This document shows, in pieces, positions 1-7,775 of a DNA stretch of 64,000 nucleotides. Every line of letters begins with the position of its first letter. Positions within the stretch are counted from its first letter, which is position 1. The notes beneath the pieces are model-generated. The model worked only from the letters and a program-made list of their open reading frames with translations. It searched no databases and was not told where the DNA came from. This DNA comes from Ancylomarina sp048268005 (GTDB lineage Bacteria > Bacteroidota > Bacteroidia > Bacteroidales > Marinifilaceae): contig JBLWWJ010000002.1 of assembly GCA_048268005.1 (NCBI GenBank), positions 248,001 to 312,000 on the forward strand, written 5' to 3'. Made by a program: the position numbers and the translations under genes.

Positions 1-169
1 GTCACGTCGTTCTATGATCTCTCCAGATTTCGTAGGCCACACGATTGCCGTTCACAACGGAAATAAATTCATCCCAGTATATGTTACCGAAAATATGGTA
101 GGTCATAAGCTAGGGGAATTTGCGCCAACTCGTACCTTTAGAGGTCACGCTGACAAAAAGAAAAAATAA
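1..169 (+). CDS. rpsS: 30S ribosomal protein S19, C-terminal part
   Basis: This is the 3' end of the S19 gene; the start lies before the window. The reading frame begins at base 2 and runs to TAA at 167-169, giving 55 residues. The conserved S19 tail is visible: a SRRSMI-type motif, the GHTIAVHNG stretch, a VGHKLGEFAPTR segment and a basic FRGH...KKKK end. S19 binds the head of the 30S subunit with S13. Forty bases separate it from rplV, consistent with one ribosomal operon whose earlier genes (rplB and others) would lie upstream. Confidence 0.96.
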   Translation, partial: SRRSMISPDFVGHTIAVHNGNKFIPVYVTENMVGHKLGEFAPTRTFRGHADKKKK

Positions 170-209
170 GCGTGACGTTGGTTTTAATTAACATTTTGAA
201 TTCATAGAA

Positions 210-626
210 ATGGGAGCTAGAAAAAGAATAAAAGCAAACCAAATAAAGGAGCAAAATTTAAGCAAAGCATTTGCTAGCTTAAAAAATGTTCCTACTTCGC
301 CCCGCAAAATGCGCCTTGTTGCCGATATGGTAAGAGGTATGGAGGTGAACCGAGCTTTAGATGTACTTCGTTTCAGTCCAAAAGAAGCATCAACTCGCGT
401 AGAGAAACTATTGCTTTCAGCTATTGCCAACTGGCAAGCTAAGAATGAAGGGCAAAGACTAGAGGAAAGTGCATTATATGTGAAAGAAATTTCAGTAGAT
501 TCTGCACGTATCCTTAAGCGTCTGAGACCTGCACCTCAAGGGAGAGCACATAGAATTAAAAAGAGATCAAATCATGTAACTATATTACTTGGTAGCAAAA
601 CTGCCGAAAGTGATACAAAAGAATAG
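210..626 (+). CDS. rplV: 50S ribosomal protein L22
   Basis: L22 of 138 residues, slightly longer than the 110-residue E. coli protein because of an N-terminal basic extension (MGARKRIKANQIKEQ) and a short C-terminal tail. The hallmark segments are present: the NVPTSPRKMRLVADMVRG motif near residues 26-43 and the basic loop with RLRPAPQGRAHRIKKRSNH near residues 104-122, which reaches the peptide exit tunnel. It binds 23S rRNA. It lies between rpsS and rpsC, with five bases before the rpsC start, so it is co-transcribed and probably translationally coupled. Confidence 0.97.
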   Translation: MGARKRIKANQIKEQNLSKAFASLKNVPTSPRKMRLVADMVRGMEVNRALDVLRFSPKEASTRVEKLLLSAIANWQAKNEGQRLEESALYVKEISVDSARILKRLRPAPQGRAHRIKKRSNHVTILLGSKTAESDTKE

Positions 627-631
627 TTAGA

Positions 632-1345
632 ATGGGACAAAAAGTAAATCCAATAGGGAATCGACTAGGAATCATCAGAGGATGGGATTCTAACTGGTTT
701 GGTGGAAAAAACTACGGTGAGAAGCTTGTTGAGGATACAAAACTTCGTAAGTATCTAAATGCTCGTTTAGCAAAAGCAAGTATTTCTAAAATCATAATTG
801 AAAGAACTCTTAAACTTATTACTATTACTATCAACACTGCTCGTCCTGGTATTATTATCGGTAAGGGTGGTCAGGAAGTAGATAAGTTGAAAGAAGAGTT
901 GAAGAAGATTACTGACAAAGAAGTACAAATTAACATCTTTGAAATTAAGCGTCCTGAGTTGGATGCCGTAATCGTCGCTAATAACATTGCTCGTCAAATT
1001 GAAGGTCGTATCGCCTACAGAAGAGCAACTAAGATGGCCATTGCTTCTACAATGAGAATGGGTGCTGAAGGAATTAAGATTCAAATCTCAGGCCGTTTGA
1101 ATGGAGCAGAGATGGCACGTTCTGAAATGTATAAGGAAGGACGTACTCCTCTTCACACTTTAAGAGCAAATATTGATTACTGTTTAGCTGAAGCTTTAAC
1201 AACTTATGGCTTACTAGGTATCAAAGTTTGGATCTGTAAAGGTGAGATTTATGGTAAACCAGATTTAACTCCAAACGCAGGATTGCGCGATGCTCGTGCA
1301 CCTAAAGGTGGAAAATCAGGTTTTAATAGAAGAAAAAAGAAGTAG
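632..1345 (+). CDS. rpsC: 30S ribosomal protein S3
   Basis: S3 of 237 residues, within the usual bacterial range. The N-terminal MGQKVNPIGNRLG signature and the KH domain GKGG loop at residues 77-80 are visible, followed by the C-terminal S3 domain (YGLLGIKVWI around residue 190) and a basic tail. S3 sits at the mRNA entry channel of the 30S subunit and has helicase-assisting activity in the family. The gene follows rplV by five bases and precedes rplP by 26, in standard S10 operon order. Confidence 0.98.
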   Translation: MGQKVNPIGNRLGIIRGWDSNWFGGKNYGEKLVEDTKLRKYLNARLAKASISKIIIERTLKLITITINTARPGIIIGKGGQEVDKLKEELKKITDKEVQINIFEIKRPELDAVIVANNIARQIEGRIAYRRATKMAIASTMRMGAEGIKIQISGRLNGAEMARSEMYKEGRTPLHTLRANIDYCLAEALTTYGLLGIKVWICKGEIYGKPDLTPNAGLRDARAPKGGKSGFNRRKKK

Positions 1346-1371
1346 TCTTTAAATTTTAATGTATTAGTACG

Positions 1372-1803
1372 ATGTTACAACCAAAAAGGACTAAATTTAG
1401 GAGACAACAAAAGGGAAGAATGAAAGGTAACGCTCAACGCGGAACTGAATTAGCATTCGGATCTTTTGGAATTAAATCACTTGAGACAAAGTGGTTAACT
1501 GGTCGCCAGATTGAAGCTGCTCGTGTTGCAGTAACCCGATATATGCAAAGACAAGGTCAACTGTGGATCCGTGTGTTCCCAGATAAGCCTATCACTAAGA
1601 AGCCTGCAGAGGTACGTATGGGTAAAGGTAAGGGTTCACCAGAAGGATTCGTTGCTCCTGTTTCACCAGGAAGAATGTTATTCGAGTGTGAAGGTGTACC
1701 TTTTGAAGTTGCTAAAGAGGCTTTACGTCTTGCAGCTCAAAAATTACCTGTTACTACAAAGTTTGTCGTGAGACGTGATTATGTTGAAAATTCAAATGAT
1801 TAA
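1372..1803 (+). CDS. rplP: 50S ribosomal protein L16
   Basis: L16 of 143 residues, full length. It opens with MLQPKRTKFRRQQKGR and contains the conserved segment MGKGKGSPEGFVAPV near residues 83-97, typical of L16, followed by the SPGRMLFECEGV segment. The protein binds 23S rRNA near the peptidyl-transferase centre and helps position A-site tRNA. Two bases separate it from rpmC. A 66-codon ORF inside it in another frame is a shadow. Confidence 0.98.
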   Translation: MLQPKRTKFRRQQKGRMKGNAQRGTELAFGSFGIKSLETKWLTGRQIEAARVAVTRYMQRQGQLWIRVFPDKPITKKPAEVRMGKGKGSPEGFVAPVSPGRMLFECEGVPFEVAKEALRLAAQKLPVTTKFVVRRDYVENSND

Positions 1804-1805
1804 TC

Positions 1806-2003
1806 ATGAAGAATTCAGAAATTAAAGAGTTAACAACACAGGAAATAGTAGAAAAGTTGGACGCTGAAAGAACAGCATTAACTCGATTCAACCTAAATCA
1901 CGCTATTTCACCTTTGGAGAATCCTTTGCAAATAAAGGAAACCAGACGTAATATTGCAAAATTAATGACGGAACTACGTCAGAGGCAATTAACTGAAAAG
2001 TAA
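1806..2003 (+). CDS. rpmC: 50S ribosomal protein L29
   Basis: L29 of 65 residues, the usual length. It shows the two-helix hairpin pattern: MKNSEIKELTTQEI, then the family motif ENPLQIKETRRNIAKL near residues 38-53. L29 sits next to the peptide exit on the 50S subunit. It begins two bases after the rplP stop and ends a few bases before rpsQ, as in nearly all bacterial S10 operons. Confidence 0.96.
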   Translation: MKNSEIKELTTQEIVEKLDAERTALTRFNLNHAISPLENPLQIKETRRNIAKLMTELRQRQLTEK

Positions 2004-2010
2004 AAAAGTG

Positions 2011-2265
2011 ATGGAAAGAAACCTTAGAAAAGAACGTATCGGGGTAGTGGTAAGCGACAAAATGGACAAAACCATTACTGTTGCAGTACACACTAAAGAA
2101 AAACACCCTATTTACGGAAAGTTCGTGAACAAGACTAAGAAATATACTGCTCACGACGAAGAAAACACCTGCAATGAAGGTGATACCGTAAAGATCATGG
2201 AAACCCGACCTTTAAGTAAAAATAAGACTTGGAGATTAGTTGAACTTATTGAAAGAGCTAAGTAA
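2011..2265 (+). CDS. rpsQ: 30S ribosomal protein S17
   Basis: S17 of 84 residues. The OB-fold family pattern is clear: GVVVSDKMDKTITV near residues 10-23, the HPIYGK segment and a DTVKIMETRPLSKNK segment near the C terminus. A GTG directly before the ATG could extend it by one residue; I chose the ATG at 2011 because MERNLRKERIGVV is the usual start in this phylum. S17 is a primary 16S rRNA-binding protein. Confidence 0.97.
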   Translation: MERNLRKERIGVVVSDKMDKTITVAVHTKEKHPIYGKFVNKTKKYTAHDEENTCNEGDTVKIMETRPLSKNKTWRLVELIERAK

Positions 2266-2267
2266 TC

Positions 2268-2633
2268 ATGATACAAACAGAAAGTAGACTATTAGTAGCT
2301 GATAACAGCGGAGCCAAAGAAGTTCTTTGTATCCGTGTGTTAGGCGGAACCAAAAAGCGCTATGCATCAATTGGCGATAAGATTGTGGTTACCGTTAAGA
2401 ACTCAATCCCAGGTTCGGACATGAAAAAAGGAACAGTAACCAAAGCCGTTGTTGTTCGTGTAAAAAAAGAGATTAGAAGAAATGATGGGTCTTATATCCG
2501 CTTTGACGATAACGCTTGTGTGTTGTTGAATACAGCTGAAGAGATGAGAGGAACCCGTATTTTTGGACCTGTTGCAAGAGAATTACGTGAAACTAACATG
2601 AAGATCGTATCTCTGGCACCAGAAGTATTATAA
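2268..2633 (+). CDS. rplN: 50S ribosomal protein L14
   Basis: L14 of 121 residues, standard length. Visible motifs are MIQTESRLLVADNSGAKEV at the N terminus, IRVLGG, VVVRVKKEIRR, and the GTRIFGPVARELR segment near residues 97-109. L14 forms an intersubunit bridge and is the docking point for silencing factor RsfS. The gene is two bases after rpsQ and 18 before rplX. Confidence 0.98.
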   Translation: MIQTESRLLVADNSGAKEVLCIRVLGGTKKRYASIGDKIVVTVKNSIPGSDMKKGTVTKAVVVRVKKEIRRNDGSYIRFDDNACVLLNTAEEMRGTRIFGPVARELRETNMKIVSLAPEVL

Positions 2634-2651
2634 TCTTGTAAACTTAGAACA

Positions 2652-2975
2652 ATGCGAAAAAAGTTACATATTAAAAAGGGTGATACCGTAATTGTAAACG
2701 CAGGGGAATCTAGAGGCCAGGAAGGTAAAGTATTAGAAGTTCTTGTTGACAAACAACGTGCGATCGTTGAAGGTGTTAACATGATGTCTAAGCATACCAA
2801 GCCTAACGCAGCTAACCCTCAAGGCGGTATTATTAAGCAAGAGGCTCCTATTCACATTTCAAATTTGAATGTGAAGGATCCTTCTACCGGGAAAGCAACC
2901 CGTATTGGTAGAAAATTGAATGACAATAACAAATTAGTTAGATACGCTAAAAAGTCAGGGGAGGAGATCAAGTAA
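2652..2975 (+). CDS. rplX: 50S ribosomal protein L24
   Basis: L24 of 107 residues. The N-terminal KOW motif (KKGDTVIVNAGESRGQEGKV, residues 8-27) and the HTKP...GGIIKQEAPIHISN segment identify it. L24 initiates 50S assembly by binding 23S rRNA domain I. Its TAA shares its last base with the ATG of rplE at 2975 (TAATG), a stop-start overlap suggesting translational coupling. Confidence 0.98.
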   Translation: MRKKLHIKKGDTVIVNAGESRGQEGKVLEVLVDKQRAIVEGVNMMSKHTKPNAANPQGGIIKQEAPIHISNLNVKDPSTGKATRIGRKLNDNNKLVRYAKKSGEEIK

Positions 2976-3529
2976 TGAGTTATACACCATCTCTTAGAAA
3001 ACAGTATACAGAAGAAGTTGTTCCAGCTTTAATGAAGGAATTCAACTACAAATCTGCTATGCAAGTTCCTAGATTAACGAAGATAGTACTTAATCAAGGT
3101 GTTGGACAAGCAATTGCTGATAAGAAAGTTTTAGAGTTCTCATTGAACGAATTAACTTCTATCACTGGACAGAAAGCAGTATCAACTCTATCGTCTAAAG
3201 ATATTTCTAACTTTAAGTTACGTAAGGGTATGCCAATTGGTACTACTGTTACATTACGTCGCGAGCGCATGTACGAATTTCTTGAGAAATTAATTCGTGT
3301 GGCTTTACCACGTATCCGTGACTTCAAAGGTATTAATAGCAAACTTGACGGAAGAGGAAACTATACTTTAGGTATTGAAGAACAAATCATTTTCCCTGAA
3401 ATCATTTTGGATGAAGTGAATAAGATTATGGGTATGAATATTACCTTTGTTACTTCTGCAAATACCGATGAAGAAGCCTATGCTCTTTTGAAAGAATTTG
3501 GATTACCATTTAAAAACATTAAAAAGTAA
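2975..3529 (+). CDS. rplE: 50S ribosomal protein L5
   Basis: L5 of 184 residues. Conserved segments include MQVPRLTKIVLNQGVG near residues 29-44, the GMPIGTTVTLRRERMYEFLEKL region, and the ALPRIRDFKGI segment. L5 belongs to the 5S ribonucleoprotein particle and contacts P-site tRNA. The start overlaps the rplX stop by one base, and the next gene, rpsN, begins four bases after its stop. Confidence 0.98.
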   Translation: MSYTPSLRKQYTEEVVPALMKEFNYKSAMQVPRLTKIVLNQGVGQAIADKKVLEFSLNELTSITGQKAVSTLSSKDISNFKLRKGMPIGTTVTLRRERMYEFLEKLIRVALPRIRDFKGINSKLDGRGNYTLGIEEQIIFPEIILDEVNKIMGMNITFVTSANTDEEAYALLKEFGLPFKNIKK

Positions 3530-3533
3530 TACG

Positions 3534-3803
3534 ATGGCTAAAGAATCAATGAAAGCTCGCGAAGTTAAGCGTCAGAAATTAGTAGAAAAATACGCAGCGA
3601 AAAGAGCTAAATTAAAAGAGGAAGGTGACTATATCGGTCTTAGTCGTTTACCTAAAAATTCTTCACCTGTTAGATTACATAACAGATGTAAATTAACTGG
3701 TCGTCCTAAGGGATACATGAGACAATTCGGTTTAAGTCGTATCACATTCCGTGAAATGGCTTCAGCTGGTTTGATCCCAGGTGTTCGTAAAGCGAGCTGG
3801 TAA
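3534..3803 (+). CDS. rpsN: 30S ribosomal protein S14, zinc-independent type
   Basis: S14 of 89 residues, the length of the long, cysteine-poor form. The start is the ATG at 3534 (MAKESMKAREVKRQ); a longer frame extends back into rplE but has no family support. The core NRCKLTGRPKGYMRQFGLSR segment carries a single cysteine and lacks the CxxC...CxxC zinc knuckle of the short type, so no zinc should be bound. S14 assembles late into the 30S head. The 74 bases that follow contain a hairpin before rpsH. Confidence 0.97.
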   Translation: MAKESMKAREVKRQKLVEKYAAKRAKLKEEGDYIGLSRLPKNSSPVRLHNRCKLTGRPKGYMRQFGLSRITFREMASAGLIPGVRKASW

Positions 3804-3836
3804 CCAACAACGTTTGTAAAAGAACTATTGTTAAAT

Positions 3837-3874
3837 ATTGTCCCGAGCAATCGGGATCAATTTAATTTTTTTAT
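3837..3874 (+). promoter_or_regulatory. GCAA-tetraloop hairpin between rpsN and rpsH
   Basis: The sequence shows a 6-bp stem TCCCGA (3841-3846) / TCGGGA (3851-3856) closed by a GCAA loop of the stable GNRA type. ATTG/CAAT flanks can extend the stem past a one-base bulge, and a T-rich stretch follows at about 3861-3873, just before the rpsH start at 3878. It resembles a weak intrinsic terminator or attenuator, or a protein-binding hairpin, inside the spc part of the operon. The function is inferred only. Confidence 0.5.
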
Positions 3875-3877
3875 ATA

Positions 3878-4273
3878 ATGACAGATCCAATAGCAGATTT
3901 TCTTACTCGTTTGAGAAATGCAATTATGGCTAACCACAAAGTGGTTGAAGTACCTGCATCAAACGTTAAAAAAGAAATGACAAAAATTCTTAAGGATAAA
4001 GGATATATCCTTAATTACAAATTTGAGGATGATGGTTTACAAGGCAAAATTAAAATTGCTTTGAAATATCATCCAGAGTCTAAGATTCCAGCAATTAAGG
4101 ATCTTAAACGTGTCTCTAAGCCAGGTTTAAGAAAATATTGTGGAGCTACTGAATTACCTCGCGTACTTAACGGTTTAGGTATTGCTATCTTATCTACTTC
4201 TCAGGGAGTAATGACAGATAAGGAAGCTCGCCAAAAGCATGTTGGTGGTGAAGTATTGTGTTTCGTTTACTAA
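3878..4273 (+). CDS. rpsH: 30S ribosomal protein S8
   Basis: S8 of 131 residues, normal length. It starts MTDPIADFLTRLRNAIMA and ends with the family signature LSTSQGVMTDKEARQKHVGGEVLCFVY. S8 is a primary binder of the central 16S domain and in E. coli represses the spc operon by binding its mRNA. The candidate regulatory hairpin directly upstream is therefore of interest. Seventeen bases separate it from rplF. Confidence 0.98.
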   Translation: MTDPIADFLTRLRNAIMANHKVVEVPASNVKKEMTKILKDKGYILNYKFEDDGLQGKIKIALKYHPESKIPAIKDLKRVSKPGLRKYCGATELPRVLNGLGIAILSTSQGVMTDKEARQKHVGGEVLCFVY

Positions 4274-4290
4274 TATAGGGAGGATAAGAA

Positions 4291-4845
4291 ATGTCAAGAA
4301 TTGGAAAATTACCTATCGTTTTGCCTGCCGGAGTTGAAGTAAAGGTAAACAAAGATAATTCAGTGGTGGTTAAAGGGCCTAAAGGTGAACTAACCCAACA
4401 GGTTAATCCTGTAATCAAAGTAACTGTTGAAGAAAACTCTATCGTTTTAGAGCGTCCAACGGATCAGAAGCCTCATAAAGCAATGCATGGTCTTTATCGT
4501 TCATTAATCAGCAATATGGTTGTTGGTGTAACTGAAGGATACAAAACTGAGCAAGAGCTTGTAGGTGTAGGTTACCGAGCGACTTCTAAAGGTCAGATCC
4601 TTGAGTTGGCTTTAGGTTACTCTCACTTGATTCATATGGAGATTGCACCAGAAGTAAAAGTAACAGCTGTTACTGATAAGCGTGCTAATCCGATTATTAC
4701 TCTTGAGAGTTGCGATAAGCAATTGGTAGGACAGGTTGCTGCAAAGATTCGTTCTTTCAGAAAACCTGAGCCATATAAAGGAAAAGGTGTTAAATTTGTT
4801 GGAGAGCAGCTAAGAAGAAAAGCTGGTAAATCTGCGGGTAAATAA
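4291..4845 (+). CDS. rplF: 50S ribosomal protein L6
   Basis: L6 of 184 residues. It has two tandem L6 folds: the first begins MSRIGKLPIVLPAGVEV, and the second ends with the diagnostic EPYKGKGVKFVGEQLRRKAGK near residues 159-179. L6 lies by the sarcin-ricin loop and is needed for translation factor function. An AGGAGG-like purine stretch (GGGAGGAT, about 4277-4284) precedes the ATG; Shine-Dalgarno-like sequences are otherwise rare in this window. Confidence 0.98.
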   Translation: MSRIGKLPIVLPAGVEVKVNKDNSVVVKGPKGELTQQVNPVIKVTVEENSIVLERPTDQKPHKAMHGLYRSLISNMVVGVTEGYKTEQELVGVGYRATSKGQILELALGYSHLIHMEIAPEVKVTAVTDKRANPIITLESCDKQLVGQVAAKIRSFRKPEPYKGKGVKFVGEQLRRKAGKSAGK

Positions 4846-4863
4846 TTTCTAAAACAGTAAATT

Positions 4864-5220
4864 ATGGCTTTAACTAAGCGCGAAAGAAGACTTAGAATTA
4901 AAAGAAGAGTTCGTAAGTCAATTTCTGGAACTGCCGAAAGACCAAGAATGTCAGTTTTTCGTTCAAACAAGCAGATTTCAGTACAGATTATAGATGATGT
5001 TACTGGAAAGACCATTGTATCTATTTCATCTTCAGTAAAAGAAATTGCTGAGAAGAATGGTAACAAATCAGAGCAGGCAGAATTCGTAGGGCAAGCAATT
5101 GCTGAGAAAGCTGCTACTGCAGGTATTTCTGAAGTAGTATTTGATAGAAATGGTTACTTATACCATGGTAGAATTAAATCTTTAGCGGACGCTGCTCGTA
5201 AAGGTGGCCTTAAATTTTAA
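4864..5220 (+). CDS. rplR: 50S ribosomal protein L18
   Basis: L18 of 118 residues. Visible are the basic N terminus MALTKRERRLRIKRRVRK, the GTAERPRMSVFRSNKQI segment typical of L18, and the C-terminal FDRNGYLYHGRIKSLADAAR segment. L18 binds 5S rRNA together with L5 and helps dock it in the central protuberance. It lies 18 bases after rplF and 5 bases before rpsE. Confidence 0.98.
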   Translation: MALTKRERRLRIKRRVRKSISGTAERPRMSVFRSNKQISVQIIDDVTGKTIVSISSSVKEIAEKNGNKSEQAEFVGQAIAEKAATAGISEVVFDRNGYLYHGRIKSLADAARKGGLKF

Positions 5221-5225
5221 ATATT

Positions 5226-5735
5226 ATGGCAGATAAGAATATTAAGACTAGCGACGCAGAACTTAAGGATAAACTGGTTGCAATTAATCGTGTTACTAAG
5301 GTAACAAAAGGTGGACGTACTTTTAGCTTTTCAGCAATTGTTGTTGTTGGAAACGAGAATGGTTTAGTAGGTTGGGGGCTTGGAAAAGCTAACGAGGTTA
5401 CTACAGCTATCTCAAAAGGTGTTGATGCTGCTAAGAAAAATCTGATTAAGGTTCCAGTACTAAAAGGAACTATTCCTCACGAGCAACTTTCACGTTTCGG
5501 TGGAGCAGAGGTTTTCATTAAGCCTGCTTCTCACGGTACCGGGGTAAAAGCTGGTGGTGCGATGCGTGCCGTACTTGAGAGTGTTGGTGTAACTGATGTA
5601 CTTGCAAAGTCAAAAGGATCATCAAACCCTCATAACCTTGTGAAAGCAACTATTGCAGCTCTTGGAGAATTAAGAGATGCGCATACAGTAGCTGATCAAA
5701 GAGGTGTTTCATTAGATAAAGTGTTTAACGGTTAA
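5226..5735 (+). CDS. rpsE: 30S ribosomal protein S5
   Basis: S5 of 169 residues. The double-stranded RNA-binding fold is recognised by LKDKLVAINRVTKVTKGGR near residues 13-31 and the GWGLGKANEV motif, followed by the C-terminal domain with GTGVKAGGAMRAVLE. S5 lies at the mRNA entry and helps decoding fidelity. Ten bases separate it from rpmD. Confidence 0.98.
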   Translation: MADKNIKTSDAELKDKLVAINRVTKVTKGGRTFSFSAIVVVGNENGLVGWGLGKANEVTTAISKGVDAAKKNLIKVPVLKGTIPHEQLSRFGGAEVFIKPASHGTGVKAGGAMRAVLESVGVTDVLAKSKGSSNPHNLVKATIAALGELRDAHTVADQRGVSLDKVFNG

Positions 5736-5745
5736 ACTAAAGGAA

Positions 5746-5922
5746 ATGGCTAAGATTAAAATTACCCAAGTTAAGAGTAAAATAGGGAGTAACGCTCGCC
5801 AAAAGAAAACTTTAGAAGCATTGGGATTGAAAAAGATCAATGGTACTGTTGAGCACGAGGCTACACCTCAAATTAAAGGAATGGTTGCAAAGGTGAGTCA
5901 CCTAGTTACCGTTGAAGAATAA
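5746..5922 (+). CDS. rpmD: 50S ribosomal protein L30
   Basis: This short 58-residue gene reads MAKIKITQVKSKIGSNARQK and then TLEALGLKKIN, the classic L30 pattern, ending HLVTVEE before TAA at 5920-5922. The length matches bacterial L30 (about 58-60 residues). It lies in the canonical rpsE-rpmD-rplO order, ten bases after rpsE and 30 before rplO. L30 sits on the 50S surface near 23S helix 38. Confidence 0.96.
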   Translation: MAKIKITQVKSKIGSNARQKKTLEALGLKKINGTVEHEATPQIKGMVAKVSHLVTVEE

Positions 5923-5952
5923 TAATTGTTAATATTTTAGCATAAATATATT

Positions 5953-6399
5953 ATGGACTTAAGTAACTTAAAACCCGCAGCTGGATCTGTAAAGACAAAT
6001 AAAAGAATCGGTCGCGGTCAAGGATCTGGTAGAGGTGGTACCTCAACTAGAGGACATAAAGGTGCGAAGTCAAGATCTGGATACTCAAAGAAAATTGGTT
6101 TTGAAGGTGGTCAAATGCCTTTACAACGTCGAGTTCCTAAGTTTGGATTTAAGAACATTAATAGAGTTGAGTACAAAGCTGTTAATGTTGAAGTATTGCA
6201 AGTATTAGCTGAGAAAAACAACCTTACTACAATTGATGTTGAAGTTTTAGTTAACGCAGGAATGTGTAGCAAAAACGATAAAATCAAAGTTTTAGGTAAT
6301 GGTGTATTATCTGCTAAGCTTGAAGTTAAAGCTCATGCGTTCTCGAAGTCTGCTCAATCAGCGATTGAAGCAGTTGAAGGAACTGTTGTTAAATTGTAA
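5953..6399 (+). CDS. rplO: 50S ribosomal protein L15
   Basis: L15 of 148 residues. It shows MDLSNLKPAAGSVKTNKRIG, the glycine- and arginine-rich GRGQGSGRGGTSTRGHKG segment near residues 20-37, and FEGGQMPLQRRVPKFGF around residues 50-66. L15 is a late 50S assembly protein whose N-terminal extension threads through 23S rRNA. It precedes secY by nine bases. Confidence 0.98.
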   Translation: MDLSNLKPAAGSVKTNKRIGRGQGSGRGGTSTRGHKGAKSRSGYSKKIGFEGGQMPLQRRVPKFGFKNINRVEYKAVNVEVLQVLAEKNNLTTIDVEVLVNAGMCSKNDKIKVLGNGVLSAKLEVKAHAFSKSAQSAIEAVEGTVVKL

Positions 6400-6408
6400 G
6401 ATTAGATA

Positions 6409-7752
6409 ATGAAAGGTTTAATAGATACATTGAAGAACATCTGGAAGATTGAAGATTTAAGATCAAGAATCTTAACAACTTTAGCTCTTCTATTGGTTTA
6501 CCGATTAGGAACCATGATTGTGTTGCCGGGGATAGACCCAGCTCACTTAGGCGCGTTAAAATCTCAAACTGCTGATGGAGTACTAGGTTTGTTAGATATG
6601 TTTTCAGGGGGTGCATTCTCGAATGCCTCAATTTTTGCCCTTGGAATCATGCCTTACATTTCTGCCTCTATTGTTATTCAGTTAATGGGAATCGCTGTAC
6701 CTTACTTTCAACGTTTACAACGTGAAGGTGAGAGCGGTCGACGTAAGATCAATCAGATCACTCGTTACTTAACTGTCGTCATTCTGATTCTTCAAGCACC
6801 AGGATATTTATTAAACCTACATTCGCAATTGCCTGAAGCAGCTTTCATTTTGAAAGGCGCTTTCTTTACTGCATCTTCAGTAGCGATTCTTGCAGCCGGA
6901 TCTATGTTTATCATGTGGTTGGGTGAAAAGATTACTGACAAAGGAATTGGAAACGGTATTTCTATCATCATTATGATTGGTATTATTGCTCGTTTACCAT
7001 TTGATTTTGTGGCTGAACTTGGTACAAAATTAGAAGGACAAGGTGGTGGATTAATTCTATTGGTTCTTGAAATTGTAATTTTGTTTGTAGTATTTGCTCT
7101 AACTATTTTATTAGTACAGGGTACAAGAAAGATTCCAGTGCAGTACGCTAAGCGTATTGTTGGAAACAAGCAGTATGGTGGTGTTCGTCAGTACATTCCT
7201 TTGAAAGTGAATGCAGCTGGTGTTATGCCAATCATCTTTGCTCAGGCGATTATGTTCTTGCCAATGGCATTTGTGAACTATGCGAGTTCAGATTCATTAT
7301 CAGGAGTTGCTGCTGCTTTGAGTAATTACACAGGATTTTATTACAATGCTTTGTTCTTTGTGATGATTGTGTTGTTTACTTATTTTTATACTGCTATTAC
7401 AGTTAATCCTACGCAAATGGCTGAGGATATGAAAAAGAATGGTGGTTTTATTCCGGGTGTTAAGCCAGGTAAGAAAACTGTTGATTTCTTAGATACTGTA
7501 ATGTCTCGTATCACTTTACCGGGATCATTATTCTTAGGTTTGGTTGCAATTATGCCTGCCTTTGCAATGTTGGGTGGTGTAAATAGTGGTTTTGCACAAT
7601 TCTTCGGAGGTACTTCATTATTGATTTTAGTAGGTGTTGTTTTAGATACTTTACAACAAATCGAATCTCATCTTTTGATGCGTCATTATGATGGTTTGAT
7701 GAAGTCTGGAAGAATTAAAGGTAAATCTCCAGCAGGAGCTGCTGCTTATTAA
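6409..7752 (+). CDS. secY: Sec translocon channel subunit SecY
   Basis: SecY of 447 residues, the pore of the SecYEG protein-export channel in the inner membrane. Ten hydrophobic segments can be traced. The plug region follows TM1 (GIDPAHLGALK), and the family signatures GIMPYISASIVIQL (near residues 79-92) and VQGTRKIPVQYAKR (around residues 231-244, cytosolic loop) are visible. The C-terminal tail is basic (GRIKGKSPAGAAAY). It sits between rplO and map; unlike in many Firmicutes, no adk follows it. Confidence 0.98.
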   Translation: MKGLIDTLKNIWKIEDLRSRILTTLALLLVYRLGTMIVLPGIDPAHLGALKSQTADGVLGLLDMFSGGAFSNASIFALGIMPYISASIVIQLMGIAVPYFQRLQREGESGRRKINQITRYLTVVILILQAPGYLLNLHSQLPEAAFILKGAFFTASSVAILAAGSMFIMWLGEKITDKGIGNGISIIIMIGIIARLPFDFVAELGTKLEGQGGGLILLVLEIVILFVVFALTILLVQGTRKIPVQYAKRIVGNKQYGGVRQYIPLKVNAAGVMPIIFAQAIMFLPMAFVNYASSDSLSGVAAALSNYTGFYYNALFFVMIVLFTYFYTAITVNPTQMAEDMKKNGGFIPGVKPGKKTVDFLDTVMSRITLPGSLFLGLVAIMPAFAMLGGVNSGFAQFFGGTSLLILVGVVLDTLQQIESHLLMRHYDGLMKSGRIKGKSPAGAAAY

Positions 7753-7754
7753 AA

Positions 7755-7762
7755 TATTTTTG
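7755..7762 (+). promoter_or_regulatory. Possible internal -7 box before map
   Basis: TATTTTTG fits the Bacteroidota -7 consensus TANNTTTG. It starts three bases after the secY stop and ends 13 bases before the map ATG, so a transcript would have a leader of only a few bases. No convincing -33 TTG is seen at the right spacing. An A/T-rich match can arise by chance. Confidence 0.25.
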
Positions 7763-7775
7763 CTTTCTTTGCAAA

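Noticed and set aside
3498..3533. Longer start of rpsN inside rplE
   Set aside because: It would overlap the end of rplE and is not part of the S14 family; the ATG at 3534 gives the standard 89 residues.
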